From assembly GCA_025057935.1 (NCBI GenBank), contig JANWUW010000054.1, positions 1-45,455 of the forward strand: a DNA stretch of 45,455 nucleotides, written 5' to 3'. A program made the translations under genes and the position numbers. Under the pieces are notes generated by a model. That model searched no databases. It had not been told where the DNA came from and saw only the letters and a list, made by a program, of their open reading frames with translations. Origin of the DNA: Thermoflexales bacterium. GTDB lineage: Bacteria; Chloroflexota; Anaerolineae; J036; Brachytrichaceae. Positions 38,810 to 45,455 of this stretch are shown piece after piece. Numbering within the stretch: position 1 is the first letter of the stretch; every line of letters begins with the position of its first letter.

Positions 38810-39931
38810 CTAGATAAACAGCATCATAGCCTGATTGCTTATAAAGCGCGCTTCAGGTCGCAGGCGCACGCGCTCTGGGGTGACCTCGATCAAGCCGAGC
38901 TGTTCGCCGCGCTGCAGCGCCTCTGCGAAGAAGGCGCTGATTGGGGCGCCGTAGCGTTGCGCGAAGCGCGCCTGAGAGACGCCTTCCTCAAGCAGTCGCA
39001 AGCCGAGCATCATGGTCTCGCTGCGCGAGGTCGCGGGTTCGATAGTCTCGCTGCCGGCGATTGTGCTCTCGCCGCGTTGCGCACGCGCGATGTACTCAGC
39101 AGGGCGTCGCACACGCCAGTAGCGCAGTGTCTCTGTCGCGCCGTGCGCGCCTGCGCCAAACCCAAAATAGCTGCCGTTGCGCCAATACACTAAGTTGTGT
39201 TGGCATGCTTTGTCGGGGCGATGCCAATTGGAGATTTCATAGTGTGTGAAGCCAGCAGCATCGAGGTGTTCCTCGGCGAGCGCATACATTGCTGCTGCAA
39301 GGTCGGGGTCGGGCAGCGGCACTTCGCCACGGCGTGTCCAGTCATGCATGGGCGTGCCTGCTTCGATCGTCAGCGCGTAGAGAGAGAGGTGATCGGGTTG
39401 GAGCGCCAATGCAGCGCGCAGTGTGTGTTGCCATTGATCGAGCGTCTGATAAGGCAAGCCGAAGATGAGATCGAGGTTGAGGTTGTCGAATCCTGCTGCG
39501 CGCGCTGCCTCGACGGCGCTCACGACCGCACGCCAATCGTGCTCGCGCCCAAGCAGCCGCAGCTCGTGCAGGTTGGCGCTTTGCGCGCCGAAGCTGAGCC
39601 GATTGACGCCCACGCTGCGCAGCGCGCGCAGGTAAGGCTGCGTGACCGTGCCCGGGTTGCACTCCACAGTGATCTCGGCGTCGCTTGGCAGCGCGAGCGC
39701 GTCGCGGCAGGCAGTGATGAGGCGCTCGAGCTGCGTCGGCGTGAGCAGCGAGGGCGTGCCACCTCCGAAGAACAACGTATGCGCCACGCCCCGATGCGCG
39801 CGAATTTCGCGCTCCAGCGCGCGCACATAGGGCTCGAACAGCGCCTCCTGCCCGATGTAGGTGTTGAAGTCGCAGTAAGTGCAGCGCGCGCGGCAAAACG
39901 GGATGTGCACGTAAATCCCGACCGCGTCCAT
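38810..39931 (-). CDS. hemW: Radical SAM haem chaperone HemW
   Basis: The 373-residue protein starts MDAVGIYVHIPFC and has the radical SAM cluster ligands Cys13, Cys17 and Cys20 (CRARCTYC), GGGTPS at 56-61, the SAM-binding segment ECNPGTV, and HNLVYWRNGSYFGFGAGAHG. The HNLVYW motif and lack of the second SAM-site Cys typical of HemN point to HemW, which binds haem and inserts it into respiratory enzymes. Many genomes label it coproporphyrinogen oxidase by similarity. The start was set at the first ATG before the conserved HIPFC segment; the upstream frame overlaps the divergent glycosyltransferase gene. Confidence 0.93.
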   Translation of the reverse strand: MDAVGIYVHIPFCRARCTYCDFNTYIGQEALFEPYVRALEREIRAHRGVAHTLFFGGGTPSLLTPTQLERLITACRDALALPSDAEITVECNPGTVTQPYLRALRSVGVNRLSFGAQSANLHELRLLGREHDWRAVVSAVEAARAAGFDNLNLDLIFGLPYQTLDQWQHTLRAALALQPDHLSLYALTIEAGTPMHDWTRRGEVPLPDPDLAAAMYALAEEHLDAAGFTHYEISNWHRPDKACQHNLVYWRNGSYFGFGAGAHGATETLRYWRVRRPAEYIARAQRGESTIAGSETIEPATSRSETMMLGLRLLEEGVSQARFAQRYGAPISAFFAEALQRGEQLGLIEVTPERVRLRPEARFISNQAMMLFI

Positions 39932-39975
39932 GACAAGAATGATTTTCGCGCATCGCTGGATGAGGTGCTGCACAG

Positions 39976-39981
39976 TATCAT
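39976..39981 (+). promoter_or_regulatory. -10 element (TATCAT) of the glycosyltransferase gene
   Basis: TATCAT lies 8 bases before the GTG at 39990. It matches the consensus at five of six positions and supports that start codon. Confidence 0.5.
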
Positions 39982-39989
39982 CTGGCGTT

Positions 39990-41162
39990 GTGCGCATCGT
40001 GTTCATCGCGCCTTTCGCCTACGCGCCGAAAGCCACAGTGAGCGCGCGCATGATGCCGATGGCGAAGGCGCTGGCGCGACGTGGGCACACGGTTCACATC
40101 CTCGTCCCGCCCTACGACAACCCCGCGCACAGCGGCGTGATTTGGGAAGAGGATGGCGTGCGCGTGATCAACATGCGGGTTCGCGCTGGCGCTTCGGGGT
40201 TCGCGACGTATGCCTCGTTGGCACGTCAACTCGTGCAGCATGTCCGGCAGCTTAAGCCAGAGGTGCTGCACGTGTTCAAGCCGGTCGGCGTCGGCGCGTT
40301 GGCGATGTTGGCGCTGCCTCCGCCCTTCGTGGACAACGATGATTGGGAAGGGCGCGGCGGCTGGGTCGACGTGAATCCATACTCGCCTGCGCAGCGCTTG
40401 ATGATGATCTGGCAAGAGCGCTGGGCGTTGCGCCGCGCGCGCGCGGTCACGTGTGCCAGCGAGGCGCTGGTTATGCGCACGCAGGTGTTGCGAGGTCGTT
40501 GCGATGCGGTGCTAATGCTGCCCAACGGGCCGGATTTTCAGTTGCGCGCGCAGGTCGCAGAAGCCGAATCTCGACGCGCAGCGCTGCGCCGCGCATTTGG
40601 CTGGGACGGGAACATGCCGATGCTGATCTACGCCGGCACTGTGCCGCGCAACCACGACCTCGATGTTGCTGTGCGCGCGCTCGCTGAGCTTGTTGATCGT
40701 CCATGGCGTTGGGTGATCATCGCAAGTGGTGATGGCGTGTCCGATTTGCAGGCGCAGATCACGCGATTGCATCTCGACGCGCGCGTGGAATGGCACGCGT
40801 TCATGCCGCGTGCGCAGTTGGTAGAGCGGCTTGTAGCTGCCGATATTGCCCTCTACCCGTATCGCGACACGCCCATCAACCGCGCGAAGTGCAGCGGCAA
40901 GGTAGTGGATTACATGGCGTGCGGCAAGCCAATGGTTGTGAGCGATGTGGGCATGAATCGCATTTACCTCGATGGAGGGCGCTGCGGCATGCTCACGCCG
41001 CCGGGCGATGCCCTAGCCTTCCGTGACGCGCTCCGCTACCTGCTAGAGCATCCGCACGAGGCGTTGGCGCTGGGTCGCGCAGCGCAGGCGTATCTGTGGG
41101 CGCATTTCGATTGGTCAGAACGCGTCGGCGCGCTTGAGGCGCTGTATGCGCAACATGCGTGA
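39990..41162 (+). CDS. Glycosyltransferase family 4 protein
   Basis: The 390-residue protein is a two-domain GT-B enzyme. The N-domain starts RIVFIAPFAYAPKATVSARMMPMAKALARRGHTVHILVP, with the acceptor-side Gly/His pattern. The C-domain has the nucleotide-sugar region (LIYAGTVPRNHDLDVAVRAL, ADIALYPYRDTPINRAKCSGKVVDYMACGKPMVVSDVG), close to the GT4 EX7E region although the first Glu is replaced. It should add a hexose to a lipid or glycan at the cytoplasmic membrane face; donor and acceptor are unknown. GTG 39990 is chosen because the fold begins there and TATCAT is 8 bases upstream; a longer frame overlaps hemW. Confidence 0.88.
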   Translation: MRIVFIAPFAYAPKATVSARMMPMAKALARRGHTVHILVPPYDNPAHSGVIWEEDGVRVINMRVRAGASGFATYASLARQLVQHVRQLKPEVLHVFKPVGVGALAMLALPPPFVDNDDWEGRGGWVDVNPYSPAQRLMMIWQERWALRRARAVTCASEALVMRTQVLRGRCDAVLMLPNGPDFQLRAQVAEAESRRAALRRAFGWDGNMPMLIYAGTVPRNHDLDVAVRALAELVDRPWRWVIIASGDGVSDLQAQITRLHLDARVEWHAFMPRAQLVERLVAADIALYPYRDTPINRAKCSGKVVDYMACGKPMVVSDVGMNRIYLDGGRCGMLTPPGDALAFRDALRYLLEHPHEALALGRAAQAYLWAHFDWSERVGALEALYAQHA

Positions 41163-41190
41163 AGCGCTCACGCGGCGCGCCTCCCTCGCG

Positions 41191-41196
41191 TATACT
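41191..41196 (+). promoter_or_regulatory. -10 element (TATACT) of ubiX
   Basis: TATACT lies 8 bases before the ATG at 41205, five of six matches, without a Shine-Dalgarno between. Confidence 0.5.
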
Positions 41197-41204
41197 GCGC
41201 TTGC

Positions 41205-41792
41205 ATGACCACCCCGCGCAGGCTGATCGTCGGCATGAGCGGCGCTAGCGGCGCGATCCTCGGCATTCGCCTGCTCGAAGTGCTGCGCGATACCGACATT
41301 GAGACCCATCTTGTGATCTCCAAAGCAGCGCGGCTCACTATCTACAGCGAGACGCATTGGCGTGTCGCCGATGTGGAGCGCCTTGCCTGCGTGGTGCATC
41401 CACACAGTGACCTGGGCGCGACGATTGCGAGCGGATCGTTTAAGACGATGGGCATGGTGATCGCGCCGTGCTCGGTGAAGACGCTCGCAGCGATCGCCTA
41501 CGGCTTCACTGACGATCTCATCGCCCGTGCCGCCGACGTGTGCCTGAAGGAAGGGCGACCTGTGGTTGCGGTGTTTCGCGAAGCGCCTTTGCACGTCGGT
41601 CACTTGCGTGCGCTCACGCAGTTCGCCGAGATGGGCGGCGTGGTGTTTCCGCCAGTGCCCGCGTTTTACGCGCAGCCGCAGACGCTCGACGAGGTTGTGA
41701 CGCAGATCGTCGGGCGCGTGCTCGACCGATTGGGCATCGAAAACAACCTGGTGAAGCGCTGGGAGGGGCTGCGGCTCAGGCGCGAGGTTTGA
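41205..41792 (+). CDS. ubiX: Flavin prenyltransferase UbiX
   Basis: The 195-residue protein has the UbiX flavoprotein motifs GMSGASGAILGIRLLE (10-25), GSFKTMGMVIAPCSVKTLAAIAYG and RPVVAVFREAPLH. It joins a dimethylallyl group to FMN, making the prenylated cofactor for UbiD-type decarboxylases in quinone or aromatic metabolism. No ubiD is in the window. Length and motifs are normal. Confidence 0.95.
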   Translation: MTTPRRLIVGMSGASGAILGIRLLEVLRDTDIETHLVISKAARLTIYSETHWRVADVERLACVVHPHSDLGATIASGSFKTMGMVIAPCSVKTLAAIAYGFTDDLIARAADVCLKEGRPVVAVFREAPLHVGHLRALTQFAEMGGVVFPPVPAFYAQPQTLDEVVTQIVGRVLDRLGIENNLVKRWEGLRLRREV

Positions 41793-41891
41793 CCCCCCAA
41801 GAGAGTGGCCGATGTCGCGAGAATGATGTTGGCGCTCCATGTGATGGGGCACAGCAGGAGCTTGCCGACCAGAAGTTAACCACTCCCGCGT

Positions 41892-41897
41892 TATCAT
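41892..41897 (+). promoter_or_regulatory. -10 element (TATCAT) of the DsbB-cytochrome gene
   Basis: TATCAT lies 8 bases before the ATG at 41906; there is no Shine-Dalgarno. It fixes the start well downstream of the longer open frame. Confidence 0.5.
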
Positions 41898-41905
41898 CAG
41901 GCACG

Positions 41906-42811
41906 ATGGACGAGAGGGCAAACGTAGCGCCTCCGCTGCCAAGCATTGCGCGGCTCGCTTCCATCAGCTTGTACCTTGCGCTTCTTGCTGCATGGGTCGC
42001 CACTGCGGGGAGCCTCTACATGAGCGAGGTGCTTGGCTGGATTCCGTGCTTGTGGTGCTGGTACCAGCGCGTGGCTATGTACCCGTTGGCGGTTGTGCTT
42101 GCGGCTGGTCTGATCGCGCGCGACCGCAACACGCCGCGCTACGCGCTGGTGTTGGCTGTGCCGGGCATTTTGGCTTCAACGTATCACATCCTGCTTCAAA
42201 AGGTGCCAGCGCTGGCGCAGTTCGAGTCGTGCCGTGTGGGCGTGCCGTGCTCAGTGGATTACCTCAACTGGCTCGGCTTCATCACAGTGCCAATGCTTGC
42301 GTGGGTGGCGTTTGCGATCGTGATCGCAGGCAGCGTGTTCGCGTTGCGCGCAAATCGTGTGGTGGCTGAGGATTATCTGCGCGAGGGTCCTGTGTTCGGC
42401 TTCTCGCCGGCTTTCTCGGTTGTCATGACTGTAGCGGCGGTGGTGGCGCTTTTTGTGCTCGGCGGCGTGATGACCAGCCAGCGCGCTGCAGCGGCGCAAT
42501 CTCGAGCGACCTTGCCTACGCCTGCAGCAAGCCTCGCTGCCTCCGCCTCACGCGATGAAGCGCTGCACATCTACAACCAGTCCTGCATCGGTTGCCACGG
42601 ACCAGCAAACGCCAGCATGATTTGGGTGCGTCCTGAGTTCTTGCGCTCGCGCAGCGATCTTGAGTTGCTTGCCTTCATGCGTGCTGGACGCGCAGCAAAC
42701 GCGCCTGATAACTTCAGTGGTCAGGCAATGCCGGCAAACGGCGGGCGCGTGGATCTCACGGATGCACAGTTGCTCGCGCTGATCCAGCTTCTGCGCGAAG
42801 TCAAACAGTGA
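41906..42811 (+). CDS. DsbB/BdbC thiol oxidase fused to a cytochrome c domain
   Basis: The 301-residue protein joins two modules. Residues 15-150 are a four-helix DsbB/BdbC domain with the first Cys pair CLWC (Cys48, Cys51, followed by WYQR) and the second pair Cys109/Cys115 (SCRVGVPC). A fifth helix (about 168-190) and an Ala/Ser/Pro linker lead to a class I cytochrome c domain (about 215-301) with CIGCH (Cys227, Cys230, His231) and the probable axial Met275 (GQAMPANGG). Five helices place the cytochrome on the same outer side as both Cys pairs. DsbB reoxidises a thioredoxin-like donor and hands electrons to quinone; the haem may offer another route. The DsbA partner is not nearby. Confidence 0.9.
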   Translation: MDERANVAPPLPSIARLASISLYLALLAAWVATAGSLYMSEVLGWIPCLWCWYQRVAMYPLAVVLAAGLIARDRNTPRYALVLAVPGILASTYHILLQKVPALAQFESCRVGVPCSVDYLNWLGFITVPMLAWVAFAIVIAGSVFALRANRVVAEDYLREGPVFGFSPAFSVVMTVAAVVALFVLGGVMTSQRAAAAQSRATLPTPAASLAASASRDEALHIYNQSCIGCHGPANASMIWVRPEFLRSRSDLELLAFMRAGRAANAPDNFSGQAMPANGGRVDLTDAQLLALIQLLREVKQ

Positions 42812-42824
42812 GCTGAAAGCGCGC

Positions 42825-43682
42825 GTGTACGTTGGCATTGACTTCGGCTTATCAAACCTCGACGCGGTTGCAATGCCGGCGCCGTCAGCTCCGCTTCACG
42901 AGTGGCGCACAGTCACGCTGCGCGGTCGGCACATGCCGAACGAGGCCACAGTGAGAGCTGCGCTCGAGGCGCTGGCAGTAGAGTGGAGCGAAGCGCGCAT
43001 CATCGCCGTAACGGGCGGGCAGCATCGCATGTTGCCTGGAGTCCTGCGCGGAACCGTGCTGTTCAAGGCGAATGAGTTGGAGGCTGCAGGTCGAGGCGGT
43101 TTGCATCTAGCGCGCAGTGCGCGTCCCTCGCTTGAGGCAGCGACAGTAGCAAGTTGTGGATCAGGCACAGCGGTTGTTGCAGTGCGAGGGCGCTCAGTGA
43201 GCCATGTGAGCGGCAGCGCTGTCGGCGGTGGCACGTTATTGGGGCTGTCGCGCCTGCTGATCGGCAGCACCGACCCGCACGAAGTGGATATGCTTGCGCG
43301 GCAGGGCAATCCGAATGCAATTGACCTCTCGCTGCGCGATGCGGTTGGGGGAGCGATTGGGCGCTTGCCTGCCGAAGCAACAGCGGTGAACTTCGGGCGC
43401 GTGCCGTTGCTGGAGCGGTTGGAGCTTGCGCACGCTGACCTTGCAGCAGCGATCGTGACCATGGTCGCGCAAGTAGTGGGCGTCACTGCAGTGAGCGCTG
43501 CGCGTGCCGAATCGTTGTTCCCCATCGTGTTCGTGGGTCACCTGGTGGACATGATCTCCGTGCGGCGTGTGCTTGAGGAAGTAGCGCAACTCTACGACGC
43601 GGGGATGCTGATCCCTGAGCTGCCTGGGTACGCCACTGCGGTGGGCGCGCTGCTGCTAGCGGCGGAGGGCCTGCCGAGGTGA
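42825..43682 (+). CDS. coaW: Type II pantothenate kinase (CoaW/Fumble family)
   Basis: The 285-residue protein has the acetate-kinase/ASKHA fold: [12 protein letters not shown] (4-15), [13 protein letters not shown] (110-118), [18 protein letters not shown] and AVNFGRV, each aligning with the Staphylococcus type II enzyme (NVGTGTS, GGGMIQGLGYLL, AANFGHV). The candidate catalytic Glu is in [11 protein letters not shown] (Glu84). It phosphorylates pantothenate, the first step of coenzyme A synthesis, and this type is not blocked by CoA. The phosphate loop lacks the usual GGT, so activity should be checked. A GTG start follows the DsbB-cytochrome gene by 13 bases; the two are probably cotranscribed. 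Confidence 0.8.
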   Translation: MYVGIDFGLSNLDAVAMPAPSAPLHEWRTVTLRGRHMPNEATVRAALEALAVEWSEARIIAVTGGQHRMLPGVLRGTVLFKANELEAAGRGGLHLARSARPSLEAATVASCGSGTAVVAVRGRSVSHVSGSAVGGGTLLGLSRLLIGSTDPHEVDMLARQGNPNAIDLSLRDAVGGAIGRLPAEATAVNFGRVPLLERLELAHADLAAAIVTMVAQVVGVTAVSAARAESLFPIVFVGHLVDMISVRRVLEEVAQLYDAGMLIPELPGYATAVGALLLAAEGLPR

Positions 43683-43708
43683 ACGCGAGAGTAGAAGACG
43701 TCGCTCGT

Positions 43709-43714
43709 TATACT
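43709..43714 (+). promoter_or_regulatory. -10 element (TATACT) of glnS
   Basis: TATACT lies 9 bases before the ATG at 43724, which supports that start over the upstream in-frame ATG at 43679 that overlaps coaW. No -35 or Shine-Dalgarno is evident. Confidence 0.5.
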
Positions 43715-43723
43715 CTTCTCCCT

Positions 43724-45439
43724 ATGAGCGCAGAGACGACCTCAGCCGCAGCAGAAAGCAAGGTTGAAGCCAAACCAGAGAAGTCGGACTTCATTCGCAC
43801 GGCGATCCGTGAGGATCTCGCCTCAGGACGATACACCTACGTGCGCACGCGCTTTCCACCAGAGCCAAATGGCTACTTGCACATTGGGCACGCGAAGGCG
43901 ATGTATGTGGATTTCGAGATCGCGCGTGACTTCGGCGGCACGTGCAACCTGCGCTTCGACGACACCAACCCTGTGAAGGAGGAACAAGAGTATGTAGACG
44001 CGATTATCGAAGACGTGCGCTGGCTTGGCTACCAATGGGATGGCTTGTACTTCGCCAGCGACTACTTCGACCAGCTCTACGAGTTCGCTGTCAAGCTGAT
44101 CAAGAAGGGCAAGGCTTACGTGTGCGATCTTTCGCCAGAGGAGCTGCGCGAGTATCGCGGCACGTTGACTACACCAGGGCGCGAAAGCCCCTGGCGCAAC
44201 CGAAGCGTGGAGGAAAACCTTGAGCTGTTCGAGCGCATGCGCCGCGGTGAGTTCCCAGAGGGCAGTCGCACGCTGCGTGCAAAGATCGACATGACCTCTG
44301 GCAACATCAACATGCGCGACCCCGTGATGTATCGCATCCTCTACACGCCGCATCACCGCACAGGGACAAAGTGGTGCATCTATCCCACCTACGACTTCGC
44401 GCATGGTCAGAGCGACAGCATTGAGGGCGTAACGCATTCGCTGTGCTCGCTGGAATACGAAGACCACCGCCCGCTGTATGAGTGGTTCCTGCGCGAGCTG
44501 GAGATCTTTGAGCCGCGCCAGATCGAGTTTGCGCGCTTGAAGCTGAGCTACACCGTGCTCAGCAAGCGCAAGCTAATCCAGCTCGTCAAAGAGGGCTACG
44601 TGCGCGGCTGGGATGATCCACGCATGCCGACGCTGCGCGGGCTGCGACGACGCGGCTACACTCCAAGCGCCATCCGCGATTTCTGCGCGCGCATCGGCAT
44701 TTCCAAAGCCGACAGCCTTGTGGACATCGCGCTGCTGGAGCATTGCTTGCGCGAGGAGCTGAACAAGATTGCGCCACGCGTCATGGCAGTGCTTCGCCCG
44801 CTGCGCGTGGTGATTGAGAACTATCCAGAGGGTCAGGTGGAGTGGCTTGAAGCGATCAACAACCCAGAAGACCCCAGTGCTGGCACGCGCCTTGTGCCGT
44901 TCAGCCGCGTGCTCTACATCGAGCAAGACGACTTCATGGAAAACCCACCCCCGAAGTTTTACCGTCTTGCGCCTGGGCGCGAAGTGCGCTTGCGCTACGG
45001 CTACTTCGTCAAGTGTGAGGAAGTTGTGAAGGATGAACAAGGCAACGTGGTTGCGTTGCGCTGCACCTACGATCCAGCAACGCGCGGCGGCAGCGCGCCC
45101 GACGGGCGCAAGGTGAAGGCGACGATCCACTGGGTTAGCGCAGCCCATGCCCTTCCGATCGAGGCGCGGCTCTATGATCATCTTTTCACCCGCGCCAACA
45201 TGGAAGACCTTGAGGAGGGCGAGAGCTTCCTCGACTACATCAACCCCAACTCCCTCGAAGTTGTGCAGGGCTACGCAGAGCCCAGCGTTGCTGGCTCGCC
45301 TGTGGGCAAGCATTACCAGTTCGAGCGCCTGGGCTACTTCGTCGTCGACCCAGATTCAACACCTGAAAGGCTAGTGTTCAACCGTGCGGTCACACTGAAA
45401 GATGAATGGGCAAAGATCAAACAACAGCAGCCTACATGA
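43724..45439 (+). CDS. glnS: Glutaminyl-tRNA synthetase
   Basis: The 571-residue class I synthetase has [17 protein letters not shown] (HIGH at 53-56), LRFDDTNP typical of GlnRS, the specificity segment [21 protein letters not shown], and VLSKRKL (278-284) in place of KMSKS. The C-terminal half has the two anticodon-binding beta barrels. It charges tRNA-Gln directly, so this organism need not rely only on the GatCAB route. The N-terminal 20 residues are a polar, Ala/Ser/Glu tail without known role. The gene ends 16 bases before the window edge. Confidence 0.97.
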   Translation: MSAETTSAAAESKVEAKPEKSDFIRTAIREDLASGRYTYVRTRFPPEPNGYLHIGHAKAMYVDFEIARDFGGTCNLRFDDTNPVKEEQEYVDAIIEDVRWLGYQWDGLYFASDYFDQLYEFAVKLIKKGKAYVCDLSPEELREYRGTLTTPGRESPWRNRSVEENLELFERMRRGEFPEGSRTLRAKIDMTSGNINMRDPVMYRILYTPHHRTGTKWCIYPTYDFAHGQSDSIEGVTHSLCSLEYEDHRPLYEWFLRELEIFEPRQIEFARLKLSYTVLSKRKLIQLVKEGYVRGWDDPRMPTLRGLRRRGYTPSAIRDFCARIGISKADSLVDIALLEHCLREELNKIAPRVMAVLRPLRVVIENYPEGQVEWLEAINNPEDPSAGTRLVPFSRVLYIEQDDFMENPPPKFYRLAPGREVRLRYGYFVKCEEVVKDEQGNVVALRCTYDPATRGGSAPDGRKVKATIHWVSAAHALPIEARLYDHLFTRANMEDLEEGESFLDYINPNSLEVVQGYAEPSVAGSPVGKHYQFERLGYFVVDPDSTPERLVFNRAVTLKDEWAKIKQQQPT

Positions 45440-45455
45440 ATGCATGGAAGCGCGG

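Noticed and set aside
39932-40006. N-terminally extended HemW starting at 40006
   Set aside because: The extra 25 residues lack HemW similarity and would overlap the start of the divergent glycosyltransferase gene; conserved sequence begins at MDAVGIYVHIPFC.
39197-40255. A 352-codon open frame on the plus strand opposite hemW
   Set aside because: It covers hemW, whose radical SAM motifs are firm, and runs into the glycosyltransferase start in another frame.
41540-41905. Longer form of the DsbB-cytochrome protein starting inside ubiX
   Set aside because: The added segment is the ubiX gene in another frame and is Arg/Ala-rich; TATCAT 8 bases before ATG 41906 marks the likelier start.

Overview
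The window is a GC-rich, tightly packed bacterial chromosome segment of about 45 kb. It carries 48 protein genes, one tRNA and no gap over 300 bases. The gene set suggests a member of Chloroflexota, perhaps Anaerolineae-like. The clues are Thr/Pro/Ala-rich linkers behind lipoprotein signals, a subtilase with a DUF11-like tail, a Gram-positive type SOS box, two-subunit glycine dehydrogenase, GlnRS, a type III polyketide synthase and type II pantothenate kinase. The assignment is inference from gene content; no rRNA is present. I see no insertion sequence, prophage or CRISPR array.

Layout, left to right. 1-5220: a 5'-truncated secreted subtilase, a Rieske ferredoxin, an orphan GAF-PAS histidine kinase, an AT-hook protein of unknown function, and a coupled pair (Cys-rich small protein plus HD hydrolase). 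5343-8080: ruvB, then a translationally coupled esterase and TIGR03943-type membrane protein. 8170-14284: a complete branched-chain amino acid ABC transporter (livKHMGF) running into plsY. 14360-19514: thioredoxin-type arsenate reductase, a putative zinc metallopeptidase, diadenylate cyclase, a divergent GH4-family enzyme and a parallel beta-helix protein. 19541-21854: glycerophosphodiesterase, tRNA-Ser(GGA), a J-domain protein with a hendecad-repeat tail, and a nitroreductase. 21903-24889: hibernation factor, comF with a Flp-pilin-like micro-ORF in front, and the principal sigma factor. 25008-28058: type III polyketide synthase coupled to an AI-2E-type permease, then a Mo-cofactor oxidoreductase. 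28096-33768: a 2-hydroxyacid dehydrogenase, a TolB-like propeller plus FHA pair, and lexA followed by a heavy-metal P-type ATPase. 33839-38783: a Gfo/Idh/MocA oxidoreductase, gcvPA and gcvH, and a TPP-riboswitch-controlled thiN-thiB unit. 38810-45439: hemW, a GT4 glycosyltransferase, ubiX, a DsbB-cytochrome c fusion, type II pantothenate kinase and glnS.

Two regulatory layers can be read from the DNA. Many transcription units start with a -10-like TANNNT hexamer 8-9 bases before the start codon and have no Shine-Dalgarno, which points to frequent leaderless transcription. Other genes (livK, rpoD, lexA, cdaA, tRNA-Ser, the AT-hook gene) have recognisable -35/-10 promoters, and several have ribosome binding sites. 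A TPP riboswitch ends in a hairpin that buries the thiN ribosome binding site. A LexA box sits inside the lexA promoter.

The observations most worth a second look are the DsbB-cytochrome c fusion, the leaderless-start pattern, the hendecad J-domain protein with its operator-like repeats, the pilin-like micro-ORF, and the lexA-metal ATPase operon.
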